Source: Diospyros lotus
Lineage: Eukaryota; Streptophyta; Magnoliopsida; Ericales; Ebenaceae
Assembly: GCF_014633365.1 (NCBI RefSeq)
Contig: NC_068338.1
Span: 48,309,716-48,373,715, forward strand
Reading direction: 5' to 3'
DNA length: 64,000 nucleotides
Shown here: piece after piece, positions 1 through 12,136 of the stretch
Numbering within the stretch: position 1 is the first letter of the stretch
Layout of the letters: the number at the start of each line of letters is the position of its first letter
Notes under the pieces: generated by a model
What the model saw: only the letters and a program-made list of their open reading frames with translations
What the model was told of the DNA's origin: nothing
The model's database searches: none
Program-made: the position numbers and the translations under genes

Positions 1-2393
1 AGGGACATAAAAAGAAAACAAAAAGCACAACTAGTAGCTCACAATCAAGCATATGCAAGTCCTTACAATTTGTTATTGGCCAAATTGGTGTAACAAAGGA
101 ACACAAGGAGCTTTTAATTTAGTGCTTTTGCTAAACTTGAAGATAACAATTATCATTAAAGAACATGAGTGGTCCTAAGTTCAACTTCATGACATCAGTA
201 AAAGAGGTTTTGACAGATCGTCGTTCACTTGATATAAATTTTGATTTGTCTGTTTCTCTTAAACTGCCCCTTCATGTGTGGCCATGCTTCATTGTATACT
301 GAGCCAAACACATGCAACAATTTATAGAGGTGAGAAAGAGTGACAACTGACAAACTTTGGCTGATGGTTGATTATAAGACAATTGTCTAGTTTTGTGGAC
401 TTTTAAGCTATTCAATTTTGCAATATCTCCACTATTATCAACAGTCTACTCAGGTCATATACAAAATTATCTTCACGTTTCTCTTTTTGCTTTTCATACT
501 TTCTCCCGGTTCTATAATGTTATAATGTTACTTAAGGTTTGGTTGGTTTAGCTATCTAATTGGTGTCTGAATTTTCAACTATTGCTGCATTTGTATAATA
601 ATTAACTGTTGCCCATTTCAATATCTAAAATCCATATTCTTACGACACAAAACCTGTAGACAGAGTGAAAAGATTTTGACTTGAGAAAGGATTGTCAGGG
701 ATGAGCAATTAAGAAAACATATGTGATCTGGGTCATCCTTTTAAATTGATAAAGATAGAAATATAAACTTGTATTGATTGAGGCTTAAGCATTTAATCTA
801 CTGTGTTCTCAGAGTTACCACTATCATATTTATGTTGAAGAGATGGTATTTCCTTACTAACGTGATCACTGATCTTTTCTTCTAGATATTCTGTGTAAGC
901 CTATTGGGTAAGTCATCTCTAGAAAATAACAAGAAAAATAAATTTCTTATACATGTGATATTTATCAAAATGACTAGAGAGCTAGAATTCATGTAGCCGA
1001 CCCCACATAGTAGGATAAAGGCTTTGTATATTGTTGTTTAATGTAATGTTAGCAAAATACCTAAGTAATAAGTTTGTGATAAATTAGCAATTCGAAAAAA
1101 GATTTTGTGAAAGATCTTTTCACCATAGGCATGACTTAGGAAGTTAATTTGCTAATGAAAACTAAATTGTAAAATATAACATTTTAATGTATTCCGAGTT
1201 AATCAAGTATGTGTTTCAAGTAAAATGAACACAATAAGTAAAATTCCAAAGTGAAGTCCGTTTGGCTGGTTCAACCTTTATGTTGAAGCTGGGGCCATCT
1301 TTGAAAATGGTCATATCTAACAACTTTAGCATAGATGGACTTTATGGCTTAATATCAAAGGAGAAGATCATGGAAATAAATTCAACTTCAAAAATCTAAT
1401 TTGAATGGAAGCAGAATCTGCTGTAAAATTGTTTGTCGCATGCTCGGTTGACTTCATCTGAAGGGTTGTTAAGGTGTCCACAGTTCAAGATACAATCTTA
1501 AGAAGATTTGTTGCATAATTCAGAAAAAGCTTACTGCTTGATTATGGTCCAGAGTATTTCAGTTTCAAAGTTAAATCTATCTTATTAGGGTGCCTTTGTC
1601 TTGTTGGACCAAATTGTCAAAATATCAAAGACGGTGAGGTTTAGTAAATTATGAAGTGAAACAATAGGGAAAAAAGATGCTACAGAGATTTAACGCTCTT
1701 CTATGCCATTTTCTTCTTAGTTGATTTCTTTCGTCTTACAAGAAAACTGTGCCATGAGTTTCTAACACAATTTTGTCTTATTTTACTATGTTCATTTAGT
1801 TAGGGGCAAAAAGAGGACTGGCATATAGAAGGAAAAAATAATTTATGAAAAGAGGAACTGTAAAATGATAATGAGATGGGATATATATAGGAACTGTATA
1901 ATGAAAAGAGAAACTGCTGTGAGCTTTTGTTTCACCAGTTGTTTGTTTAACAAAATCTTCAGCATGATACGATCAATTTCCCAACGTTTTGAGGCAACTT
2001 CAGTGAAAGATCATTAGTTTGAAGCATTTTGGTAGAGGGAAGCAATGTGGATACTGGTTTCTCATGCTTTAGCCTGGGACCTTTGAGAGTACTGCAATAC
2101 CAGGTTCTGAAAATGCATGCTAAAAGAATTGGCTCAGTTAGAATGTTTGATCTGTATCTGGGTATTCTGGTTGTGAGCTTGTGTACGGCTGTGGGTTTTG
2201 AATATTAATGGGCAGTTGGTTCTTATGTAACTAGTTACTCGTTAATTTTATGATATCATTCTGGTTAGCACCTCTATCTTCCATGCCTCTTTTCTGGTAA
2301 TGCTGCAAAGATTTTTGGTATGTAATTATTAGTAAAGATAAAAAAGGTAATGTTTATTTCTTCAGAAATTTAAGTCCCCATTCTTCCTTGCAG
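1..2393 (+). other. Probable intron of the LETM1 gene
   Basis: No exon could be recognised here. The first recognisable LETM1 exon starts at 2394 after a TTGCAG acceptor and opens in mid-domain, so earlier exons must lie upstream of the window or were missed. I looked for codons of the preceding LETM1 core region and found none. The stretch is AT-rich and contains one LINE 3' tail at 982-1040. Confidence 0.55.
982..1040 (+). repeat. LINE 3' tail fragment (RTE-like family)
   Basis: This is nearly the same as the last bases of the LINE that ends at 21059: a block reading GTAGCCGACCCCACATAGT, then GGATAAAGGCTT and a TTG-rich end. Only the 3' tail is present, as expected for an extreme 5' truncation during target-primed reverse transcription. 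It lies in the presumed LETM1 intron in the sense direction. Confidence 0.75.
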
Positions 2394-5300
2394 CTGGGGG
2401 ATTGGCTAGACCTGTCTCTCAACCATTCAGTGCCATCTTCTCTGCTGATTCTTTCTAGGTAATTTAATGGTTCAATTGGTAATATATTCATAGAGATTCT
2501 GAATGGCATATAACTTCTTTCTTTTTCTGTGGATCTGTTTTTCTTTGCAGAGCTTTCACTGTAGCAGGTAAAGTCAAGCCAGAAGAAGCGGTTCAAGCTA
2601 CATTGTCCTCCCTTCCAGATGAAGTGGTGGACACTGTAGGGGTGACAGCTTTGCCATCTGAAGACTCTGTCTCAGAAAGGCGGAGGAAATTGGAGTTCCT
2701 AGAAATGCAAGAAGAATTAATCAAGGTTGACTTGACACTTTCATTTTTCTGAGGTTCTTGTTGCTTTATTTACTTTTTTGAACTTCTAAAAACAAAGGAA
2801 AAAGGAATTCCATCATGGATTGATCATCACATGCTCATATCAAAAGGTTAAATTTGATGTTATTGGAATAGTTATTGGGATCTCAGAACACGTTTTTGAG
2901 AAATTGTCTACTGTCAAATTTTACAGTCTTTTTTTTTTTTCCCCCAATCTCTTCCATTTAGTCATTACATTGCTTCCTATTTCAATAGAATTGGTACATA
3001 CAAGTGTGTGTATATACATCCTCCTGTATATACAAATTCAGTAGTTCGTGTCATATGCTGTCTAAACCTGATGACACTTGCATAGTGAGAGCAGCTTCTT
3101 GTTTTATATGTGACTTTCATCTTATCCGTCTAATTGGATACTATATATATATATGCACCCGCGCACACACACACATATTGATAATGAGATAGGATACTAT
3201 ATTGGCTTTGCTTTTTATGCCAGTTTGTTTTTTTCAAAAACTGTAAATGGATGAAGATAATGTGCTTGAGCACTGTAATTGTCCCATCTGTGCAAGGGCA
3301 CCTGTTTCTGGTGTTGTTGCCTCGCCCTCTTATTTTGTGGTTCAAATTGTTAATTACAGGAGGAGGAAGAGAAAGAGGAAGAAGAGCAGGCCAGGATGAC
3401 AGAAACTGCTGCTAGACAAAAGGACATTGCCTTGGAAGAGATGATTACTGAGACAGCAAAGGACGCACATGAGTGGGCACAATCCAAAACTCTAGACAAA
3501 AGGGAGCAGCTTTGTGAGCTAAGTCGTGCATTGGCTGTATTAGCATCAGCATCTGTAAGAATTAGACATAACTTTTGTTTTTCTGTCTTGGACTATAATT
3601 GGTATGTATATGAGGTAATGTCAGCTACTGAGACTCTTAATTTTATTTTGTAATTCTTTCAGTCTGTGAGTATGGAGCGTGAAGAATTTTTGAGGCTTGT
3701 TAATAAAGAGGTACTTACTGACTCTTGTTTTATTTGAGCTTGTGTTTTAATCATCAATCAGGTCTTTCACTCTTGATTGCTGTTGATAATTCTATTGTTT
3801 GACTATTTTAAATTCATTCTTTAGCCATCATATTTTGTTTCCTTTGCTCCCCTTCCTATTCAGTCCTAGTGCATATTTTTTGTATTTGCCTCTTTATCTA
3901 CTGTAATTTGTATGTGCCAACGATGCTGTTTCTAGATAGAGCTGTATAATAGCTTGGTAGAGAAAGAGGGGACTGAAAATGCAGCAGAAGCCAAGAAGGC
4001 ATACAGAGCTGCCAGGCAGGAGAGCGACCATACTGTGGAGAAGGCTATTGGCGACAAAGTTTCTTCAGCACTCATTGACAGGGTAAGAAGTGCTGCTGTT
4101 TTATACTTATTGCAATGACCTTCAGCATTTATCTTGATATTCTACTAATTTCTGTATAGCTTCTGTTTCTGTATTGCAATGCATGCAATTACTTCTACAG
4201 TTTTCAGTCAGTTACTCTGGCAATATGAATTTCAGGTTGATGCAATGCTCCAAAAGCTTGAAAAAGAAATTGATGATGTGGACGCCAAGATTGGTGATCG
4301 TTGGCGGCTGCTTGACAGGTATGCTAAATATCCCCTGATGGCTCAAAAGAGTGAAACAATAAATTTAAGCTAAGAAAGGAACAAAAGAGTTTCAACTTAT
4401 TTGAAGGAATGAGTTTTTCTTCACCTTGAAGAGTTTCTAACCTGACACTGCACATATATGACATGTATGCCTGATTATTTGTGAACCTTATGTAATCAGG
4501 CAATAAATTTCACTACACATATAATGCAGGCATACATGTCATATTTGTAGACATCCTTGATATTCTGGTTTCTAAAATTTCCTTGTGAAGCCACTCTGCT
4601 TATAGTACTATATGTGAGGAGTTGGAATGCTACATCAGGAGCAGCCATGACATAAACTCCCTTTCATATGTGTGAACTACAAGCTTTGTAGCAGTGAACA
4701 GATGGAAGAGTGCCCTTTTTGATCACCAGATTTAGGAACTCCATAGTATTACACCTTGGCACATTTGGTGCAAGAGACTTCCTTTATTCCTGATGATATC
4801 TTGCTGTTAAGATTAGGAGCTCTTTAGATAATCAATACTTTATTTTGCCAATTCTCTCAACACTCCTCACTCGGAAATCAACCAATGCAGAAATATACAA
4901 ACTGTAAATACAACAACAAAATTTAACAAAAGAAAAGAATGAAAAGATACAACCAAATCAACACAAGAGGCGCGCGATGTATCTTGGTTCAGATTGCAAT
5001 ATGCAATCCTACATCCAGCCACAAGTCCGAGAGCAATCCACTAGAAATCCGGTGAAAACAGTTTCAAGATCCCCATCCTCTATCACACGAGTACACTGCA
5101 CACTCATAGAGATTACAAAGAACTCTCCCTTACACAAAAGCCTTTCTTCTCTTTACAGCAATATCACTCTCATTTAGAGACAAAAGAATGATAGTTTGTT
5201 CTGTCCGGCTGCCTCGCCAAAAGCCTTCTATTTATAGAGGATAGAAGGCGGTAATTACAAGGTATTTTAATTTTAGCCTACACAAAGACTAAACTAACCC

Positions 5301-8300
5301 TTATAATAAAACACCTAAGTTAGCCTCTCCCTAACTTTGAATTTCCAGCCGCTTTCATTCACCTAAGGGATTTGCTGTTCTCTTAATCTTCTAGACAGAT
5401 TTCTCAATGCAAAACCCAACAAATCTCCACCATTTTGCATGAGTATCTTCTAGAATCTGGCTCCACCAATTGCTCTCCTCTTGGACCTACAAAACAAACT
5501 GATCATTCACAAATACAAATATGTAGGAGCCTCAAACAATGGTGTAACTTAGACATAGGTATTGCTTTAGTGAACATATCTGCAACATTTTCTTCTCTTG
5601 CGACCTTTATCAAATCTATTTCCTTTCTTTCAAGTATTTCTTTGATAAAGTGATACCTAACATCAATATGATAAAGTGATACCTAACCTTTCTCTCTAGG
5701 AGTTCACTTACTAAACCTCTCAACCATAGGCTCTCCTTCATAGCTTTTGTAACCGCTCTATACTCAGTCTCAGTGATAGAAAGAGTCACTATTGATTGCA
5801 AATTTGTTTTCCAGCTTATGGTAGCATTCCATAGCTTAAATACATACCCGATAGATGACCTCCTTCTGTCCAAATCTGTTGCATAGTCAATATCAGTGAA
5901 TCCTAGTATATTAGGCTCATCTTTTACACTAGCTCCACCCTAAGGTACCTAAATATCCACTTAACAACAGCCCAATGCTCCTTACCTGAATTAGCCATAA
6001 ACCTGCTAGCAACACTCATAGCATGTGCTAAATCTGTCCTAGTACACACCATACAATATATGAGGCTACCTACAACACTAGAGTAGGGTATCTTGTTCAT
6101 TTCTCTTATGCTTTCTTCATCACTAAGTGATTGGTTGTGGGATAGCTTAAAATGTTGTGCAAAGGGAACAGTTACTTCCTTTGCATCATGCATTTAAAAT
6201 CTCTTAATCAATTTCTCTAGGTATGCCTTTTGGGATAGCTGGATTAACCTCTCTTGTCTATTCCTTACTATTTCAATCCCTAAAATCTTCCTAGCTTCCC
6301 CTAGCTCCTTCATCTCAAAAGCTGATTTTAATTTCAACTTTAACTTATGAATTTACTCATCTGATTGACTAGCAATTAGCATGTCATCCACATAAAGAAG
6401 GAGATAGATGGAGATTTTAGATGAAATATGCTTAACATAGACACAACAATCAAAGGCACTTCTCTTGAAGCCTTGGTTGATCATGAATGTATCAAATTTT
6501 CTGTACCACTGTCTAGGAGATTGCTTTAAGTCCATATAAAGACTTCTTAAGCAAGCATACTTGCTCCTTCTTACCCCTAACCTCAAATCCCTTAGGCTGA
6601 TCCATTAGAATATCCTCTTCTAACTCACCATGAAGGAATGCAGTGGTCGCATCCATTTGTTCTAGGCTTAAGTCCAAATGGGCAGTCATAGAAAGCAAGA
6701 TTCTAATCGAGGTATGTCTCACACTCTCACTACCGGTGAGAAAACCTCATTAAAATCCACGCCAACAACTTGGGCGAATCCCCTTGCTACCAATTTAGCT
6801 TTATACCTAGGCTTTTGCTCCTTACCTGCCCCCTCTTTAATTTTAAAGAGCCACTTACAACCTACCACCCTTTTACCTAAGGGTCTATCAACCAAAACCC
6901 AAGTCTTATTCTTGTTCAGAGATTCCATTTCTGATTTCATGGCATCCAACCATAATATGGAATCCTTTGATCTCATAGCCTCTTCATATGAAAGAGGTTC
7001 ATCTCCAGCTGTCTCATCTGCACTTAACAGTGCATAGGAGACTAAATCAGAATACCCATACCTTATAGGAGGTCTAACCTCCCTCCTTTGCCTATCCCTA
7101 GCCACATTGTACCTTCCTACACTAGGGGAACTGTCCGAACCTGAAGGTCCGGCACTACCTGAAGGCTGGAACCTCTCAGAACTTGAGGGATCATCACTGC
7201 CACTTTGCTGAAAGCTATCTAAGGTAGGGGAATCAGGATCAACACCTTGCTGGTCCATAGGCATAGGAAAATCAGCACTTCCTGTGTGCTGATCTGCTGC
7301 CACATCCATGGGATTATCCATGGCAGCATCCTGGATTTGCTGTTCCATCTCAACAGCCTTGCCTTTTCCTTTCCTATCATTTTGAAAATCTATCTTATCA
7401 TCTTTTAAGAATGAATCCTCACTGAAAGTCACATCCCTCCTCACCAAAGTCCTTGGCAATCCTTCTTCTAGGGCCCCTAACCTTAACCCCAGTTAGATAA
7501 CCCATAAATAGACACCTTTTAGCTCTGGGCTCCAATTTCCATTGCTTAACATGTGTATAAGCAATGCAGCCAAATACCCTTAGATGCTCTAAGCTTGGCT
7601 TATGGCCATTCCATACTTCATAGGGTGTTTTAAACCCTATTGCAACCGAAGGTGACCTATTAATTACATAAGCAGCTGTTGTAACAGCTTCTTCCCAAAA
7701 TGATTTGGTTAACCTAGCATGGATTAACATGCATCTCACCCTTTTTAAAAGGGCCCTATTCATTCTCTCAGCTAGGCCATTTTGCTTAGGGTTTCCCGGG
7801 ACTGTTAAATGCCTAAGGATGCCATTTTTTTTACACATTTGGGCAAATTCTTTGTTACAAAACTCAAGTCCATTATCTGCTATAATGATCTTGATTTTCA
7901 TACCTTTTTGATTCTCTATTAAGGTTTTCCAGGTTTTAAATGTTTCAAAAGTTCCATCTTTTGATTTTATTACATAATACCCAAACCATCCTAGAGAAGT
8001 CATCTATGATTGACAAAAAATACCTTGCCCCACCATGTGTTAAAGATTGACTAGGCCCTCACAAATCTGAATGAATATATTCTAGAGGGGCTTTAGATAT
8101 GTGGTTTGCTTTCTCAGGGAATTTTACCTTAGAAGACTTACCAAAAATACATGTCTCAGATTGGTCCAAATCTGTTACATTTCCAGCCCCTAGGATACCT
8201 TGTTTGGATAGTTCTTTAAGGCCTTGCCCCACTTATGTGAGCCATCCTATAGTGCCACAACTTTGTTTAGTCATAGGTTTTATTTTCACCTATAGCTGCC

Positions 8301-11300
8301 TCACCACTTAAAGTGGTTGCTTGCAGCACATATATCCCATTGTGAAGGGCAGCTTTCATGCATATAAGGGCTCCCTTTGATACCCTTAATACTCTACCAT
8401 GCCCTTTATAGGAATGACCGCTCTTATCCAATTCTCCTAGGGATATTAAGTTCCTTTTTAAATCTGGAACATACCTAACAGATTTTAAAGTTTTTACCAA
8501 TCCATCATGCATGCTTAATTTTATGTCTCCTATCCCTTTTATAATACACTCATGGTTGTCCCCTAACATCACCTTTCTAGCACCTATATCTTTATAGTTT
8601 AAAAACCATTCTCTATGGGATGTCATGTGAAAAGAACAACCTGAGTCTAAAACCCTCAAATCCTTATCTTCTAGGAAAGATGCAACCAATGCATCTGCAC
8701 TATCATAATCTGTCGACATTCGGAATTGGTTGATCGTGATTCGTTGGTCCGCACTAGTGTAATGAATTCGAGAGGGAGAAAAGGGGTTATCTGGTTCGAT
8801 TTGTTGATCTGCCGGCCAGTCGGCCCCTGCAAAATACTCCGATGCTCAAGTAAGTAAGCGAGTAAAGAAATGTAGAGTATCAACAAGTTGGCAGTAAAAG
8901 CATACCATGGCTTTGAGAAGAGCTGGCTGATATATGGGAGGAGGAGATGTCCTCCTGCATGTGCTGTACGTCTGCAGGTGATGAAACATAATATCTGGCG
9001 CCGGCGGAGGCGCCCATGTAGTGGCAAGGTGTCGACGGGACCTACATTAATGTGGATGGAATCCGTCATTAATGAGGATGGGATCTAAGGTGGGCGTGCG
9101 AAAATCCAGAAGTGGCTGTAATGATATTGTTGCAAGGAGTCAGGATGAGACTGACATGGGCCGACCAAATGGGCTGAGAGGACGGGGCCAGGTTGGGCCT
9201 GAATAGCCCAGTTGGGACGGCCCCTAGCCCATTAATATTTTCTGGCATATAGCCTTCTCGTTATGCGAGCTAATCGGTTAGGCTGGCAAACTGCAAGAGT
9301 CGCTGGGAGCTCACTCGAAGTGTAGTTGGGAGCTCGCTCATATTAAGCTCGCTTGATCCTGTGATCCGAGCTCGGGCTCCAGCAATGTGCGAGCTTGCTT
9401 CGACGAATTCAACTCGGGGTCTACTGGGCCTTATGCGATTGGGCAGGTTTGCTGGGTTGAGCCCAGCCCGTAAGGAGTAGAGCGAGAAATACTCATAATC
9501 ATACTCACATAGGGAGGATGAAATTTCAGAATTTGATTTTTCTTTAAATTCTTTCTTTCTCTTAGGGAAGAATTTCTTAATATGACCCTCTTCATTGCAG
9601 TCATAACATTTAATCTGTTTCTCACCATTCTTAGACTTGGACCTAGACTTCCCCCTAGATTTAAACTCTCTCTTTTCAGTCCTACTTCTAGCCGTTAGGA
9701 CATTCCAGGCTGACCCTTTTCCTTTTAATTTTTGCTGCAACTCCTTAGAGTTTAGTGCCCCGAAAACATCTTCTAGGGATAATTTTTCCCTACCATGTTT
9801 TAATATATCAACAAAGGTTTCATATGTTATTGGCAAAGAATGCAATAATACAAGGGCTTTATCTTCCTCATCATAGTTAATTTCTATGTTTTCTAAATCA
9901 AGACATAGTTTATTAAACTCATCTATGTGATTTTACAGTTTCTGCCCTTCTTGCATTTTAAATGTTAAAAACTTTGCTTTTAAGTACAGCTTATTTGACA
10001 AGGTTTTTGTCATGTAAGGACTCTCTAATTTAGACCATAAAGGCCTCAGCTGTTTCCATCCTTGAAACTTCCCTAAGAACTTTATCTCCTAAACTTAGAA
10101 TTATTAGGCCCTCTTGTTGATTTCTTTCCTAGGCTCACTAAAATCTTTTTTATGTTCTTCAGTGGCATTCTCGGGCAATTTCTTTTCTGCCTCTAAGGCT
10201 TCTTCTAATCCCAAATTTCCCAACAGCGCGCTCATCTTAATTTTCCATAAACCGAAATCATTTGACCCATCAAATTTTTCTATGTCATATCTAGCGGAAG
10301 AGGTTGCGGAAGTCGTGACAGGGATTAAAACTATAGATTTATAGGGTTCTTGGTAGTTCTTGAAAGAGTTCTTGGCTCTTATACCAATCTGTTAAGATTA
10401 GGAGCTCTTTAGATACTCAATCAATACTTTATTTTGCCAATTCTCTTAACACTCCTCGTCTGGAAATCAACCAATACAGAAATATACAAACTGTAAATAC
10501 AAGAACATAATTTAACAAAGAAAAGAATGAAAAGATACAACCAAACCAACACAAGAGGCACATGATGTATCCTGGTTCAGATTGCAATATACAATCCTAC
10601 ATCCAGCCACAAGTCCGAGAGCAATCCACTAGAAATCCGGTGAAAACAGTTACAAGATCCCTATCCTCTATCACATGAATACACTGCACACTCATAGAGA
10701 TTACAAAGAACTCTCCCTTACACAAAAGCCTTTCCTCTCTTTACAGCAATATCACTCGCATTCAGAGACAAAAGAATGATAGTTTGTTCTGTCCAACTGC
10801 CCCGCCAAAGCCTTCTATTTATAGAGGATAGAAGGCGGTAATTACAAGGTATTTTAATTTTAGCCTACACAAAGACTAAACTAACCCTTATAATAAAACA
10901 CCTAAGTTAGCCTCTCCCTAACTTAGAATTTCCAGCCACTTTCATTCACCTAAGGGATCTGCTGTTCTCTTAATCTTCTAGACAGATTTCTCAATGCAAA
11001 ACCCAACACTTGCCTATGTGCTGTGAGCAAGCCAGCAGTTAAATGCTGTCCCATACAGAAACTTGAACTGGTTTATAGCTGCTTAAATATTCATTTTGAA
11101 ATTGTTCCATTTCATAATTGGTAAGGTTACACTGCTCAGATTGTTCCTATTACATATTTAAATTATATGTTGTTTCTCTGAAGGACATAGGGTTCCAATT
11201 TAACATTCTCTTATTTATCTTTTGTATTGGTATTTTTATTCCAGGGAAGTAAAACTTTGTGTAATTATAAATGTCAGTTTCTTACACTCACCAGTCACCA

Positions 11301-12136
11301 ATGTCAATCTATTGGGTGTTTCCATAGGCTAAATAATTGATCAATTTGATGGCATAATAAATGGAATCTTCGCCTGGAATTTGGCATATCTATATTCATT
11401 ATCCTGTCTTGATATTTTATTTCTAATTGATAAATAAAAGTTTATAATTACAAGAAAGCTTGATTGCACTTGACATGGAACTGTTGACTACTAGTATTAT
11501 TCCTCTAGTAAGCTATTAATGATCCTTTTATGGGAAAAGGGTCTGGCAAAATACTTATTATCATCCATATGTAGGGATTATGATGGAAAAGTAACTCAAG
11601 AAGAGGTTGCATCTGCTGCTATGTACCTGAAGGACACCATAGGCAAGGAGGGTATTCAAGTGCTTATCAGCAGCTTATCCAAAGATAGAGGTGAGCAAAA
11701 AGGAGTCTTGTTCCTTCTGGTTCCGGTGCTTCACTCTTCAGTAATTTTATTTCAAGTTCTGAACTTATGTTGCACATGAACACATTGAGGAGAGACTATA
11801 TTAAGTAGATATTTATGAAACCTGATACAGACCCCGATGATTGAACCTACTGCAGTTTATTTGGTTTGCTGTTATTATTCATGTAAAATTGGATAAAGTT
11901 GGAAGTAAAAGCATCTATTTATAAAATTCCTGGCACTGGACTGGAGCTAACATCATTGCTTTTACCATTACCCTAACCTGTGGAGGACTGTCCTGTTTGA
12001 TTGTTGTTTACATTTAAATCTCTGCTAATATACTGTTCTTAATTCTACAACAGAAGGAAAGATCCTTGTTGAAGACATTGTCAAATTAGGCAGTCGTGCT
12101 GAAGATCCTGATACAACTGAAGCAGGCAAAATATAG
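2394..12136 (+). CDS. LETM1: LETM1-like mitochondrial cation/proton exchanger, C-terminal part, 8 exons
   Basis: LETM1 proteins sit in the mitochondrial inner membrane and are linked to K+/H+ or Ca2+/H+ exchange and cristae shape. The exons are 2394-2458, 2551-2725, 3360-3554, 3663-3710, 3936-4082, 4236-4318, 11575-11690 and 12054-12136. Joined, they read 303 residues to a TAG stop with phases kept at every junction. The visible part starts with the LGDWLDLSLNHSVPSSLLIL segment of the LETM1 domain, continues with the RAFTV and EAVQATLSSLPDEVVDTVG blocks, then a Glu-rich coiled coil. It ends with a canonical EF-hand loop, DRDYDGKVTQEE, and a tail ending AGKI. The N-terminal transit peptide, membrane segment and most of the LETM1 domain are upstream of the window. 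The intron 4319-11574 contains a whole copia element and splits the Arg codon inside the EF-hand loop. All splice sites look intact, so the gene may still be expressed. Family assignment is firm; function of this copy is inferred. Confidence 0.9.
4456..4544. repeat. Short perfect inverted repeat (hairpin)
   Basis: The 18-base arm ATATGACATGTATGCCTG at 4456-4473 is matched exactly by its reverse complement at 4527-4544, with a loop of about 53 bases that itself contains a TGATTA/TAATCA pair. It lies in the LETM1 intron just upstream of the copia insertion. It could be a small foldback element or a chance hairpin. Confidence 0.7.
4805..5421 (-). repeat. 3' LTR of the first copia element
   Basis: This LTR is 617 bp with TG...CA ends, homologous to 10390-11008. 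It is the 3' LTR because the element reads on the minus strand. The inner border is followed by the polypurine tract. Confidence 0.93.
5228..5237 (-). promoter_or_regulatory. TATA box of the 3' LTR
   Basis: On the minus strand this reads CTATAAATAG, a strong plant TATA motif placed inside the LTR. The same motif is conserved in the other LTR. If active, this copy would drive transcription outward on the minus strand, antisense to the LETM1 exons at 4318 and below. Confidence 0.6.
5422..5439 (-). other. Polypurine tract of the first copia element
   Basis: On the minus strand this reads TGCAAAATGGTGGAGATT, directly abutting the 3' LTR. This is the usual copia plus-strand primer position and sequence type. 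Confidence 0.75.
5616..10344 (-). pseudogene. Broken copia gag-pol coding region
   Basis: Gag lies at about 9500-10344 and includes a zinc knuckle whose last Cys is replaced by Phe (CYDCNEEGHIKKFF) and a TAA stop within the NHIDEF region near 9935. Protease follows at 8267-8710 with the active-site block LDSGCSFHMTS. Integrase is at 7419-8003 with DNGLEFCNKEF and NGLAERMNRALLK. Reverse transcriptase runs from about 7050 down to 6353, with the YVDDMLIA catalytic motif near 6380. RNase H with SITETEY is at 5616-5873. The frame changes near 7450, 6720, 6550, 6300 and 5900, and a solo LTR separates gag from protease. The protein set is complete in outline but no full polyprotein can be made. Confidence 0.9.
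8711..9495. mobile_element. Nested solo LTR inside the first copia element
   Basis: A 785-bp block starting TGTCGACATT and ending AAATACTCA interrupts the copia reading frame exactly between gag and protease. It is flanked by the 5-bp direct repeat TAATC at 8706-8710 and 9496-9500. Removing it and one TAATC restores continuous copia sequence (CEYDYDSADALV). It is much more GC-rich than its host and has TG...CA ends and no coding capacity, which fits a solo LTR left by recombination, possibly of a gypsy element. Orientation is unknown. Confidence 0.8.
10374..10386 (-). other. Primer binding site of the first copia element
   Basis: On the minus strand, three bases after the 5' LTR, the sequence reads TGGTATAAGAGCC. 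It differs by one base from the usual initiator Met tRNA complement TGGTATCAGAGCC found in plant copia elements. Confidence 0.8.
10390..11008 (-). repeat. 5' LTR of the first copia element
   Basis: This LTR is 619 bp with TG...CA ends, homologous to 4805-5421. It is followed outside by the CTTGC target duplication at 11009-11013. Confidence 0.93.
10815..10824 (-). promoter_or_regulatory. TATA box of the 5' LTR
   Basis: CTATAAATAG on the minus strand, at the same place in the LTR as the copy at 5228-5237. This is the likely element promoter. Its transcript would run leftward, antisense to LETM1. Confidence 0.6.

Larger units (their letters stand above)
4805..11008 (-). mobile_element. Ty1/copia LTR retrotransposon inserted in a LETM1 intron
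   Basis: The element has two similar LTRs (617 and 619 bp) beginning TGTTAAG and ending CCCAACA. It is flanked by a perfect 5-bp target site duplication, CTTGC, at 4800-4804 and 11009-11013. Genes run on the minus strand in the copia order gag, protease, integrase, reverse transcriptase, RNase H. It lies antisense to LETM1. The LTRs differ by roughly two to three dozen substitutions and small indels by eye, so it is not a very recent insertion. The coding region is broken by stops, frameshifts and a nested LTR, so it cannot move by itself. The reverse transcriptase resembles Tork/Tnt1-type elements, which is an impression only. Confidence 0.95.

Noticed and set aside
8671..9088. Open frames between copia gag and protease as an extra retroelement gene
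   Set aside because: This stretch is inside the nested solo LTR with its own target duplication.
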